Source: Pseudomonas arsenicoxydans
GTDB lineage: Bacteria > Pseudomonadota > Gammaproteobacteria > Pseudomonadales > Pseudomonadaceae
Direction: 5' to 3'
DNA length: 64,000 nt
Assembly (NCBI RefSeq): GCF_006438915.1
Contig: NZ_RCZE01000010.1
Coordinates: forward strand, 225,360 to 289,359
The position numbers were made by a program, and so were the translations under genes. Below, piece after piece: positions 1-7,361 of the stretch (within the stretch, counting starts at the first letter, position 1; each line of letters begins with the position of its first letter). Below the pieces are notes generated by a model. That model made no database searches. It was not told the origin of the DNA and was given only the letters and a program-made list of their open reading frames with translations.

Positions 1-1515
1 TTCGTGCGTATCCAGGGGCCTGCCGGGACCATCGAGACCAGCCTCTTCACCCTGTCCGGCAAAGTGCTCGACAGCCGTGCGCAAACACCGGTGGATATCA
101 GTCGCGCCACGTACCGGCGCACCGCAGGAACGGGAGGCAACAGCACCCGCGTCGAAGTCTTTGGTAAAGCCAACAACGGCTCGACCCTGTGCTTCCGCGA
201 AAGCATTGCCCTGGTCCCCGGCCCACCTGTCTCGCCTTGCCAGACCACCATGGTCAGCGATAACAACGGCTTGTTCTTCGGCCAGCACCTCCTGGCCAAT
301 GGCGCCGTGCCGCCTGTCGTGGTGATCACCGCCACCAACCCGACCGGTTCGACCCGCCCGACCTCCGTGTCGAGCAAACTCACCGACGTGGTGAAAGTCC
401 AGACCGCTCGCTACAGCTGGAGCAATCACAGCCTGCTGATCGAAGCCACCTCCACCGACGAAGTGGGCATACCTGACATGGTCGCCCAGAGTTACGGAAG
501 GCTGTCGAAGAACGGCACGCTGCAGAGCCTGACCGTGCCGGACCTGATGCAGCCACCGGCCACCGTGACGATCAAGTCGGCCGCGGGCGGCAGTGACACC
601 GAGCCAGTCGTGGTGGTCGGCACCGCACCGGACTCCGGTCAGAACAAGGCACCTATAGGGGTTGCCGATGTGGGCAGCACCACCTTTGGCGTGCCGGTCA
701 CCCTCAACGTGCTGGCCAACGACAGCGACCCGGACGGCAACACACCACTGAGTGTCACGGCGCTGACGCAACCGGCCGCCGGCAAGGGCACCGTGGCATT
801 GGCCGTCAACAATGTGGTGTATACGCCGCCCGCCGTCGTCAATGCACCGTTGACCACAACCTTCACCTACAAGGTTCAAGACGCCAAAGGCCTGGCCTCG
901 ACCGACCCGGTGACCGTGACCGTCAACGTGGCATCTAACCAGCCTCCGGTGGCTGTCAACGACAGCGTCTCGACCCAGGCTGCGCCCGTCACGATCAACG
1001 TGCTGGCCAACGACACCGACCCTGAAGGCAACCTGCCGCTGGCCGTCGCCAGCCTCACCCAACCGGCAGCAGGTCGCGGCAGTGTCGCCATCAACGGCAC
1101 GGCGGTCACCTATACACCACCGGCCGTCGTGCTGACGCCTTTCACCACAACCTTCACCTACGTCGCCCGGGACAGCTTCGGCGCCCTGTCGGCACCGGCC
1201 ACGGTCACCGTGCAGGTGTCGCCACCGCTGGTCCTTGAAGTCTTCAACGTGACGGCTGCCACAGTCACCGCCCGTGCCGGCAATCGCTTCACCTGGAACT
1301 TCGCCGGTACCTCGTCGACGATCGTCGGCAACACGGTCACCGTCCAGGTCACCACACCGGCCGGGCTGGCTACCCTGGGCACCGCCACCGTAGCGATTAC
1401 CGGACGCTGGACCCTGACGGTCACCAACACCACGGTCGCCCCATCGCTCAACCCGACGGCCACCATCCGATCAACCCCGGGCTCGGTGCGCAACGTCTCC
1501 GTCACCGTGCAGTAA
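1..1515 (+). CDS. Ig-like/cadherin-like tandem repeat surface protein (C-terminal part)
   Basis: The reading frame is open to the left edge, so the true start lies outside the window. The visible 504 residues include two homologous domains of about 93 residues (roughly 217-310 and 313-405). Each starts with a P-x-A-V/I-x-D motif and carries the N-D-S/T-D-P-D/E-G-N loop typical of calcium-binding bacterial Ig-like (tandem-95/cadherin-like) repeats. A separate beta-rich C-terminal domain of about 100 residues follows. No membrane anchor or LPXTG is visible. The curlin genes begin only 58 bases downstream on the same strand, so it is probably co-transcribed with them and may be an extracellular matrix or adhesin component. 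That role is inference from position; the domain type is clear. Confidence 0.8.
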   Translation, partial: FVRIQGPAGTIETSLFTLSGKVLDSRAQTPVDISRATYRRTAGTGGNSTRVEVFGKANNGSTLCFRESIALVPGPPVSPCQTTMVSDNNGLFFGQHLLANGAVPPVVVITATNPTGSTRPTSVSSKLTDVVKVQTARYSWSNHSLLIEATSTDEVGIPDMVAQSYGRLSKNGTLQSLTVPDLMQPPATVTIKSAAGGSDTEPVVVVGTAPDSGQNKAPIGVADVGSTTFGVPVTLNVLANDSDPDGNTPLSVTALTQPAAGKGTVALAVNNVVYTPPAVVNAPLTTTFTYKVQDAKGLASTDPVTVTVNVASNQPPVAVNDSVSTQAAPVTINVLANDTDPEGNLPLAVASLTQPAAGRGSVAINGTAVTYTPPAVVLTPFTTTFTYVARDSFGALSAPATVTVQVSPPLVLEVFNVTAATVTARAGNRFTWNFAGTSSTIVGNTVTVQVTTPAGLATLGTATVAITGRWTLTVTNTTVAPSLNPTATIRSTPGSVRNVSVTVQ

Positions 1516-1573
1516 ACGCTGCCCCACCGTCTGCAATGGCCGGTGGGGCAAGCCCTCAACCAAGGACTCAGCC

Positions 1574-2035
1574 ATGAAAACGTCGACCGTTGCCCTGCTC
1601 TGCCTGCTTCTGCTTTGCAGCAGCGCGGGTGTGCGCGCCGATGACTTGATGGACAACGACGACCTCGGTCCCGGTGGCGACCTGGGCGAGTTACCCCCAC
1701 CGGTTGGCCAGCACGCGCTGATCGACCAGAACGGCCAGGCCAACATTGCACTGGTGCAACAGAACGGCCAGTCGTTGCTCGGCAATATCGTCCAGTCGGG
1801 CAGCAATCAGGAGGCTTACATCCTGCAACAAGGAAACGACCTGATGGCAATGATCAACCAGCAAGGTTCTGGCAACGATGCCTCGATCACGCAAACCGGC
1901 AGCCACAACCGTGCGCAGATTTCCCAGAACGGCAATAACAACGACGCCAGCATCGTCCAGGCCGGCACGGGGCTCTCCAGCGCCGTGACCCAATCCGGGA
2001 ACGGCATGAGCGTCTCCGTCAAACAATATCGCTAA
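1574..2035 (+). CDS. csgB: Minor curlin subunit, CsgB-like nucleator
   Basis: A 153-residue protein with a Sec signal peptide (about residues 1-22, ending V-R-A). An acidic/proline linker is followed by about five curlin-type repeats from residue 50 on, with the N-x-A-x-I-x-Q-x-G-x-x-N spacing that forms the stacked beta-solenoid of curli amyloid. Its size matches E. coli CsgB/CsgA (about 151 residues). It precedes the much larger curlin gene by 27 bases, the csgBA order. It is called the nucleator because it is first and short; the sequence alone cannot separate CsgA from CsgB roles. Secretion would go through the CsgG channel encoded at 4776-5633. An AAGGAC sequence sits at ribosome-binding distance. 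Confidence 0.85.
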   Translation: MKTSTVALLCLLLLCSSAGVRADDLMDNDDLGPGGDLGELPPPVGQHALIDQNGQANIALVQQNGQSLLGNIVQSGSNQEAYILQQGNDLMAMINQQGSGNDASITQTGSHNRAQISQNGNNNDASIVQAGTGLSSAVTQSGNGMSVSVKQYR

Positions 2036-2062
2036 AGCACTGCACCACTTGGAGGTTCCATC

Positions 2063-3511
2063 ATGTTCAAATTAATGCCCCTCACCGCCGCCATCCTGGT
2101 CATCCTCAGTGCCCAGGCGATGGCCGACGACAGCACGTCCATCCAGAACCAGAACGGCGATGCCAACATCGCCAACGTGAAACAGACCACAGCCAGTTTC
2201 AGCACGTCCACCCAGCAGCAGTCTGGATCGGGCAACGATGCCGCGACAGTGCAGGACAACGCCAGCAGCACCATCGAGCAGATCCAGGTCGGTGACTACA
2301 ACGCCGGCTACGGTGAGCAACTGTTCGAAAACGGCAGCACCATCACCCAGCAACAGGTCGGCACGTTCAACACCAGCCATGCCAGTCAGTCAATTGGCGT
2401 GGGCAGCAGCCAGGCGCTGCAACAACAACTGGGCAACGGCAACTTCTCGTTCCTCTATCAGGACAGTCAGGACGGCAGCAGCGGCACGACCTTCCAGCAA
2501 GGCGACAACAACGAGGCCAACATCGAACAGATGGAACTGGGCGTCGGCAACAACGCGTCCATCACCCAGTTCGGCAACACCAACTACGGCACCGCCGAAC
2601 AGGTGTTCCACGAGGGTGGCCAGATCAACATCAACCAGTCGGGCAACGATAACTATGCCTATGGCGATCAACGCAACGGCCTGGGCGGCACCATCAGCAT
2701 CAACCAGCTCGGCGATGGCAACGGCAGTGAAGTCTGGCAAGACAGTCAGACTGCCAGCCAGACCACCATCCAACAGATCGGGCAGACCAACGAAACCGTG
2801 GTCGACCAGAGCTTCGGCCAAAACAACGTGGCGACGGTGCTGCAAGTTGGCGACCTCAACGCGATCTATGCCGACCAGTTCGAATCACTGGGCTCGACTG
2901 TCGCGCTGTATCAATCGGGCACCAGCAACGTGCATTTCACCTATCAAAGCGGCGACAGCCATGTGCTCAACGCCAACTCGGTAGGTACCGGCAACAAGGT
3001 CTACGCCAGCAACTGGAAAGGCCCGCAAAAAGGCGGTCAGTTCGGCAGCAACCAGCGTGCGACGGTCAATCAGGTGGGCACCAACAACGTCGCCAACTTC
3101 ACCCAGAACGGCGCCGGCCACATCATGACCACCAACCAGTCCGGCACCGGCAACACAACCAAGGTCAACCAGGCTGATTCCTACAACGAGCTGTATTTCG
3201 ACCAGAACGGCAGCGACAACATCCTCATCGCCGACCAGCGCGGCACCACCAACCTGGCCCAGGGCAGCAGCAACGGCACTGGCAACAGCACCGAGATCGA
3301 CCAGTCCGGCAGCGGCAACCAGGCCTACACCACACAGCTGTATGGCAGCGACAACATGATCACCGTCAAACAGGCGGACACCATGAACGTCGCCTATGTG
3401 ACCCAGGGCGGCACCGGCAACATTGCCAATGTTGATCAAAGCGGCGTAAGCCAGACGGCGACCGTGCAGCAGTTTGGTAGCGCCAACTCGGCAACCGTGT
3501 TGCAGCAATAA
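2063..3511 (+). CDS. csgA: Major curlin-repeat amyloid subunit, CsgA-like, unusually long
   Basis: A 482-residue secreted protein (signal peptide about 1-21, A-Q-A-M-A-D cleavage region) made almost wholly of roughly 22-residue curlin repeats, Q-x-G-x-x-N-x-A-x-x-x-Q, about 20 in all. E. coli CsgA has five repeats in about 151 residues, so this subunit is about three times as long. It is rich in Gln, Asn, Gly and Ser and has no Cys, as expected for functional amyloid. Fap amyloid subunits were considered, but the repeat spacing and the presence of csgE, csgF and csgG nearby fit curli. A strong terminator follows 11 bases after the stop, ending the csgBA unit. Known CsgA proteins cross the outer membrane through CsgG and polymerise on the surface. 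Confidence 0.88.
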   Translation: MFKLMPLTAAILVILSAQAMADDSTSIQNQNGDANIANVKQTTASFSTSTQQQSGSGNDAATVQDNASSTIEQIQVGDYNAGYGEQLFENGSTITQQQVGTFNTSHASQSIGVGSSQALQQQLGNGNFSFLYQDSQDGSSGTTFQQGDNNEANIEQMELGVGNNASITQFGNTNYGTAEQVFHEGGQININQSGNDNYAYGDQRNGLGGTISINQLGDGNGSEVWQDSQTASQTTIQQIGQTNETVVDQSFGQNNVATVLQVGDLNAIYADQFESLGSTVALYQSGTSNVHFTYQSGDSHVLNANSVGTGNKVYASNWKGPQKGGQFGSNQRATVNQVGTNNVANFTQNGAGHIMTTNQSGTGNTTKVNQADSYNELYFDQNGSDNILIADQRGTTNLAQGSSNGTGNSTEIDQSGSGNQAYTTQLYGSDNMITVKQADTMNVAYVTQGGTGNIANVDQSGVSQTATVQQFGSANSATVLQQ

Positions 3512-3522
3512 TCGCAAGGCGT

Positions 3523-3561
3523 AAAAAACCGCGGCCTTTGGTGGAGGGTCGCGGTTTTTTT
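3523..3561 (+). terminator. Rho-independent terminator after csgA
   Basis: The stem pairs AAAAAACCGCG with CGCGGTTTTTTT around an 18-base spacer and is followed by a T run. Its position directly after the csgA stop fits the end of the curlin operon. Confidence 0.9.
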
Positions 3562-3589
3562 GTGCCTGGTGGGGATGTGGTGGTTGTGA

Positions 3590-3620
3590 GGCCGCCTTCG
3601 CGAGCAAGCCCGCTCCCACA
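3590..3620. repeat. Single REP palindrome
   Basis: One copy of the GCCTTCGCGAGCAAGCCCGC-TCCCACA type extragenic palindrome, the same family as the REP pairs at 4215, 30051 and 37591. It lies between the csgA terminator and the leader of the next gene. Confidence 0.85.
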
Positions 3621-3730
3621 ATTTGACCGGGGGAGGTCTGAAAATTCGGCTTAGAATGGCGCACTTTTCGTGCTTGCTTCATGGCGAGCTGTGCGTGGGA
3701 GGGCTTCGGCCCTCCCGGGTTCCATTCCCT

Positions 3731-3788
3731 GGTCGACCAACCTGCGTACAGTTTGCCACCCAACTGCTTGGTCGCAGTCGTGGCGGAT
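3731..3788 (+). promoter_or_regulatory. Conserved leader motif upstream of the DUF6124-like gene
   Basis: The segment contains GGTC, then CCTGCGTACAG, then GCCACC, with a downstream GTGGCGG that can pair with GCCAC to form a hairpin. It ends 26 bases before the start codon of the next gene. The same order of blocks with the same spacing occurs upstream of the DUF3077-like gene near 62063-62120 (minus strand). That conservation in two unlinked places suggests a transcribed regulatory leader or shared promoter motif. The mechanism is not known from the sequence. Confidence 0.5.
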
Positions 3789-3814
3789 TCCTTTTCTTCG
3801 AATGGAGCTTCACC

Positions 3815-4192
3815 ATGATCAAAGAAACACCAAATCCCCCCGAAACCGACGACGTTTTCCCCTACGAATCCATCGATTCCAAAAAATTTCATGACGCCGC
3901 CGAACGTGCTTTGAATCACCACCTCAACCCCGCAGCCCTGAAATCATCGCCCACCCGCAAACCCAGCACGATGTTCATCCTCGCACCGGATATAAAAGAC
4001 GAAGACCTGCTGGCTCACACCTGTGAATCACTGGCCCAGGCCAGCGTAATGGCCGGCGATTTTGCCGCCTACCTGGAAGGCCCGCACCGCAATACGGCAA
4101 TGGCCATTCAGCAAATCGTCATGCTCGCCGAACTGGCGGCGAATCGGATGATGGACAACCTCGCACTGCCCAAACCCACGCCACTCCGCTAA
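3815..4192 (+). CDS. DUF6124-like small Pseudomonas protein
   Basis: A 125-residue cytoplasmic protein with no signal peptide. The start N-P-P-E-T-D, then P-Y-E-S-I-D-S-K-K-F-H-D-A-A-E-R-A-L-N-H-H-L-N-P, is the hallmark opening of a family common in Pseudomonas genomes (DUF6124 by recollection), related in gene style to DUF3077. The rest looks helical, including a segment around residues 65-110. Function is unknown. I start at the ATG at 3815 because the family begins there and GGAG lies upstream; the frame is open further upstream, but that part is the conserved leader. It sits alone between convergent curli units, flanked by REPs. Confidence 0.8.
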   Translation: MIKETPNPPETDDVFPYESIDSKKFHDAAERALNHHLNPAALKSSPTRKPSTMFILAPDIKDEDLLAHTCESLAQASVMAGDFAAYLEGPHRNTAMAIQQIVMLAELAANRMMDNLALPKPTPLR

Positions 4193-4214
4193 TCCCCAGC
4201 AAACGCCAATCCCC

Positions 4215-4304
4215 TGTGGGAGCGAGCCTGCTCGCGATGACGGTGTGTCAGTCGACTTCAATGTTGAATGTGCTTCCGCTTTCGCGAGCAAGCCCGCTCC
4301 CACA
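4215..4304. repeat. REP pair (REPIN)
   Basis: Two REP palindromes face each other: TGTGGGAGCGAGCCTGCTCG at the left and its diverged reverse complement CGAGCAAGCCCGCTCCCACA at the right, with about 50 bases between. This is the usual Pseudomonas REP doublet. Confidence 0.9.
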
Positions 4305-4342
4305 TTTTGAGCTGGGTACATCGGATGGAGATTGGTCGGCTG

Positions 4343-4377
4343 TCAGGCCGCCATCGCGAGCAGGCTCACTCCTACAG
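4343..4377. repeat. Single REP palindrome
   Basis: A further diverged copy, GCCATCGCGAGCAGGCTCAC, follows the doublet at 4215-4304. Together with that doublet and the element at 4418-4771, it fills the gene-free gap between the DUF6124-like gene and csgG. Confidence 0.8.
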
Positions 4378-4417
4378 TTTGAATCGGCGTACAGCCGTTG
4401 CTCCTCACCACTCAACA

Positions 4418-4771
4418 GGCCGAGCGTAGCTCGCCTGAAAGCTTTTGATCTACGGCTTTTGATTCACCCGCCCCCTCGGTAGGCTGAGTGGAGGTGTTCA
4501 TCCGGGGAGTGGCGCGCAGCGCCGTTCGACGCAGTCGAACACGCTGCATGTAGGTCGTAGCGAAGCAGACCGGAGGGCAGTGTCCCCGGATGGATACCGG
4601 AGCGAAGGAACGCCGAGCCTAAGCGAGGGGCCGGACGCTCGGGGCGAGACCTTTGCTTCCTTTGGGGCGTTTGCCAAAGGGAGTCGCTGTAAGAGCGAAA
4701 CCATTAGCGGCCGTTACCCCAGGAATGGATATGTACACCGAGAAAGCGAAAGGTCGGCCCGAAGGCCGCCT
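4418..4771. repeat. Multi-copy intergenic element, about 350 bp
   Basis: I recognise this segment as a dispersed non-coding repeat of fluorescent pseudomonads. It contains GCTCGCCTGAAAGCTTTTG, the GGGGCCGGACGCTCGGG block, TTTGCTTCCTTTGGGGCG, GTAAGAGCGAAACCATTAG and a final GGTCGGCCCGAAGGCCGCC hairpin. Several self-complementary blocks suggest a folded transcript or transposed structure. Open frames here are not conserved coding sequence. Copy number in the genome cannot be seen from this window. Confidence 0.6.
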
Positions 4772-4775
4772 CGGT

Positions 4776-5633
4776 TTACTCACTCTCAGGATCAACCTTG
4801 GTCTGGGTCAGGTACCGGTCAAGCGTCGCATTGGCATCCGGCGAGTTATCCCCCGCCACCTGCCACAAATGCCGCTCAATCCCCTGCGCCAGCAAATGCC
4901 CGACGGCCGCCTCGATCGCCGACAACACACACAACTGCGCCGGCTCGTTAGTGGTGTAACCGACCTCCGCCTCCAGCAACTTCTTGAACTCGATAAACTT
5001 GAACACCCCGGCACTGCGGCTCACCGAGTAAATCGTCTTGCTGGTCATCACGTTAGCCAACACCTGCCCGCTGCGCACATCCACCGCCCGCAAGTTGACC
5101 GTGACCTGATCCACCCGATACTCCCGGGAAATATCGATCCCCAGATAACGCGCCCCTTCCCCACCACTGCGCACGTTAGTGTCATAAGCAATGATCCCGC
5201 CTTCAAGCATCATGTTCGCCGCTTGCAATGGAGGCAGTTCGCCCTGGATATTCACCGGCGTATTGGCCTTTTTCTGCGAAGCGCGAATGATCTTGCGCTC
5301 AGTCAGCAGGTTCTGCAGCCCTTCCCGCTCCAGCACCACAAACCAGCCGCTGGACTGCAACGCATCCATCAACATGCTCGCCGCGCCCTGGGTCACGCTG
5401 GTTGAAAACGAACTGGCCGGGGTCGGTTTGTATTGCCCGGTCTGGTCGCGGAAACCATACACCACCGCCATCAATCGGCCCTTGGGTCGAGGCATGGCCA
5501 GCAAGTCGTAATAGGTCGACGCCCGTGGCGTCAGGGTCGGGGTCTTGGTGTCCTGCTCGGCCGACATCGGCTCGCGCAAACCACACCCTTGTAAGGTTGC
5601 CAACATCAGCCCTAGCGCAATTATTTTTTTCAT
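4776..5633 (-). CDS. csgG: Curli secretion channel lipoprotein CsgG
   Basis: A 285-residue lipoprotein (E. coli CsgG is 277). The signal peptide ends in an L-Q-G-C lipobox with the lipidated Cys at residue 17. It carries CsgG family features: R-L-M-A-V-V-Y-G-F-R-D-Q-T-G-Q-Y-K near residue 50, S-x-F-S-T-x-V-T-Q-G-A, the W-F-V-V-L-E-R-E-G-L-Q-N-L-L-x-E-R motif and a Y-D-T-N-V-R-S-G-G-E-G-A-R-Y-L-G segment. In the known system nine subunits make the outer-membrane pore for CsgA/CsgB. It is the last gene of the long minus-strand secretion operon, 30 bases after csgF. The start at 5633 gives the proper signal peptide; an in-frame upstream Met would spoil it. Confidence 0.93.
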   Translation of the reverse strand: MKKIIALGLMLATLQGCGLREPMSAEQDTKTPTLTPRASTYYDLLAMPRPKGRLMAVVYGFRDQTGQYKPTPASSFSTSVTQGAASMLMDALQSSGWFVVLEREGLQNLLTERKIIRASQKKANTPVNIQGELPPLQAANMMLEGGIIAYDTNVRSGGEGARYLGIDISREYRVDQVTVNLRAVDVRSGQVLANVMTSKTIYSVSRSAGVFKFIEFKKLLEAEVGYTTNEPAQLCVLSAIEAAVGHLLAQGIERHLWQVAGDNSPDANATLDRYLTQTKVDPESE

Positions 5634-5663
5634 GTCCCTAACTCCCCATCGACCCAAAGCCCT

Positions 5664-6083
5664 TTAAGGGGCCAGGCCATTCACCTGGATTTCCGACACT
5701 TCACCGGTCGATCGGTCCGTCACTTCAATAGTCAGTGCACCGGAATCGTCGACAACGTTGACAATAAAAGCGTCGGTAGAAAGGCTCCCCGAGTTACCGG
5801 AGGAAATGTTGTCCAGCACTTGCCCCAGCAAGCGTGATTGCAGCTGACTGGTGAATCGCTCCAGGGCCGAGGTACCGGGGACGGCCGTGCGGTTTTTCAG
5901 GTCCGGATCGTCGTAGTCGTTCTGCGCCTGGGCGTTGTTGAGCAGCCAGGTGCCGTTCAACGGGTTGCCGCCAAACGAAGGGTTGACGGGCGTGTACACC
6001 AGCTCCGTGGCCTGGACCAGGCTGGCGCTGCCAAACCCGAGCAGTAAAATGCCGGTGCACTGCAAGAACGTTTTCGTTTTCAT
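5664..6083 (-). CDS. csgF: Curli assembly factor CsgF
   Basis: A 139-residue secreted protein (E. coli CsgF 138). After the signal peptide (about 1-25) comes the diagnostic N-terminus T-x-x-V-Y-T-P-V-N-P-S-F-G-G-N-P-L-N-G, which in the known system plugs into the CsgG pore and forms its second constriction. CsgF couples the export channel to nucleation by CsgB at the cell surface. The start codon overlaps the csgE stop by four bases (ATGA type), so the two are translationally coupled. Gene size and motif make the call secure. Confidence 0.93.
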   Translation of the reverse strand: MKTKTFLQCTGILLLGFGSASLVQATELVYTPVNPSFGGNPLNGTWLLNNAQAQNDYDDPDLKNRTAVPGTSALERFTSQLQSRLLGQVLDNISSGNSGSLSTDAFIVNVVDDSGALTIEVTDRSTGEVSEIQVNGLAP

Positions 6084-6472
6084 AATTCGTCCCTCTCCAG
6101 GTCCGTAGTGTCTTGCAACAAGGCCTCCAGCTTCTGCTGGGCAATCTGAGCGCGAACCACGTCGGCCGCCTGGTAGGCGTCGTCCTGGAGGTCCACGGTG
6201 TTCGGCGGCAAGAAACGCCGATAAACCAGTCGCTGCCGATATTCCACGGTCACCAGGCTGCCCCAGCGAGCCGAAGGTCGTTCGCGCACCACCAGGTTGA
6301 AATCCATCGGGCTGGTGGCGCGCAGACGTTCACTGAACGAGTAATAAAAGTCGTGGCCGATGTGCGAGATCGTGTCATCGACAATGAAGCCGAGCATTTC
6401 CTCGTCTTCGCCGGCGCTGGCGAAGGACGCCACGCACATGAGGATCAGGACCGCGAGCCAGTGTCTGTTCAT
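6080..6472 (-). CDS. csgE: Curli export specificity factor CsgE
   Basis: A 130-residue periplasmic protein (E. coli CsgE 129) with a signal peptide ending A-S-A at about residue 20. It has the family features T-I-S-H-I-G-H-D-F-Y-Y-S-F, then L-V-V-R-E-R-P-S-A-R-W-G-S, and V-Y-R-R-F-L-P-P. CsgE caps the periplasmic face of CsgG and selects curlin substrates. The ATG at 6472 overlaps the stop of the upstream pseudopilin gene by four bases, so the curli export genes are physically and translationally joined to the type II-like secretion operon. That is unusual, because curli genes normally form their own csgDEFG operon. Confidence 0.92.
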   Translation of the reverse strand: MNRHWLAVLILMCVASFASAGEDEEMLGFIVDDTISHIGHDFYYSFSERLRATSPMDFNLVVRERPSARWGSLVTVEYRQRLVYRRFLPPNTVDLQDDAYQAADVVRAQIAQQKLEALLQDTTDLERDEL

Positions 6473-7008
6473 GGCGATAGCGCCTGAGGCAGTGCGGACT
6501 GGCTTTTCGGCGGACCAGACGTGCCGTCGAGGAAGGCCTTCTCGGCCACGAACTGCCAGTCTTTGTAGCTGGCCATGCCGGCGAAATCCGACCACTGGCT
6601 GGGAAAGTCTGTCTGCTTGAGCGGCGTGTCCGTCGAGGGGCTGCTGATGCCGGTGATGCGCCCGTCGAAACCGAGCATCAATGTCCATTCCCCACCGCCA
6701 ATCGGATCCGGATACAACTGGCGCAGATGATGTTTGGGCGATGGAAAACGCTCGTCCTGCAGCAGGTCTGCCAGCTCTTTCGGGTACTGGGCCAGGCCTG
6801 GCGAACTGCGGTAGTAGCTGCGCAGGGCCTGGGCGTATTGGGTGCCGACCCACAGCAACTGACGCTCCCGATCGCGGCGCGAGGCGGTTGCCCACAACTC
6901 GCCGGCACTGGCCAGGCCCATGCCCATCACCATGATCAGAAACAGCACGCCCAGGTAGGTGAAACCCGCCTCGTCGGCCGGTTTACCACTCGGAATAAAG
7001 GCTGCCAT
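6469..7008 (-). CDS. Minor pseudopilin lacking the conserved Glu5
   Basis: A 179-residue protein. A short charged leader (about 15 residues) ends in Gly, then F-T-Y-L-G-V-L-F-L-I-M-V-M-G-M-G-L-A starts a prepilin-type hydrophobic helix. Position +5 after the cleavage site is Gly instead of the usual Glu. In type II systems, GspK-type tip pseudopilins also lack Glu5, so this may be the tip subunit. The globular part has L-Y-P-D-P-I-G-G-G-E-W near residue 98, reminiscent of GspG-family C-terminal loops. The start at 7008 fits the prepilin leader, overlapping the upstream gene by 26 bases. It would need prepilin peptidase, which is not encoded here. Confidence 0.75.
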   Translation of the reverse strand: MAAFIPSGKPADEAGFTYLGVLFLIMVMGMGLASAGELWATASRRDRERQLLWVGTQYAQALRSYYRSSPGLAQYPKELADLLQDERFPSPKHHLRQLYPDPIGGGEWTLMLGFDGRITGISSPSTDTPLKQTDFPSQWSDFAGMASYKDWQFVAEKAFLDGTSGPPKSQSALPQALSP

Positions 7009-7357
7009 CACGCGCCCTCCCTGTGGCTCCACTTTTGATATCGGCCACCCCGCCCGCCACGCCATCCGGCGGTGCAACCAGCACCCAGGTGTCTTTGCGC
7101 TCGGCAATCGGGTCCATCGGCGCGTTGCGCAGGTAACGCTGTTCGACCAGTTGATCGAGGGAATCGGGGTAGCGTCCGGTGTCGCCGTAGTAGTGATCCA
7201 GTGCTTCGCGCATGGCCGACAGGCTCTGGCGCAGCGTGGTTTCCTTCGACGTTTCGAGACTGTTGAAATAGCGCGGCAAGGCAATGGTCATCAGCGTCGC
7301 GATGATTGCCATGACCACCATCAGTTCCAACAAGGTAAAGCCCTTTTGCCGACGCAT
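6983..7357 (-). CDS. Type II secretion/type IV pilus-like pseudopilin (GspG-like)
   Basis: A 124-residue prepilin: leader M-R-R-Q-K-G, cleavage after Gly6, then F-T-L-L-E-L-M-V-V-M-A-I-I-A with the conserved Glu at +5. The C-terminal part, G-R-Y-P-D-S-L-D-Q-L, R-Y-L-R-N-A-P-M-D-P, resembles GspG family calcium-loop regions. It lies second in a trio of pseudopilins after the secretin and is likely part of the piston-like pseudopilus. I chose the start at 7357 because it gives the canonical leader; the frame is open upstream only as an overlap with the preceding gene. Confidence 0.85.
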   Translation of the reverse strand: MRRQKGFTLLELMVVMAIIATLMTIALPRYFNSLETSKETTLRQSLSAMREALDHYYGDTGRYPDSLDQLVEQRYLRNAPMDPIAERKDTWVLVAPPDGVAGGVADIKSGATGRARDGSLYSEW

Positions 7358-7361
7358 ATGC

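Noticed and set aside
2238..2984. Alternative frame within the curlin gene
   Set aside because: Ser/Thr/Arg-rich translation caused by the repeated CAG/AAC codon pattern; the curlin frame explains the DNA fully.
2063..3511. Repeated DNA as a possible CRISPR array
   Set aside because: The repeats are in coding frame, differ in sequence, and have no uniform spacers; they are protein repeats.
1574..3511. Fap functional amyloid (FapB/FapC) instead of curli
   Set aside because: Fap subunits have few long repeats and a fapA-F operon; here short curlin repeats and csgE, csgF and csgG are present.
3623..3814. N-terminal extension of the DUF6124-like gene
   Set aside because: The in-frame extension covers the conserved leader hairpin, and the family starts at the ATG at 3815.
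4580..4951. Open frames in the multi-copy element near csgG
   Set aside because: They run across non-coding repeat and antisense to csgG, with no domain or ribosome-binding site.
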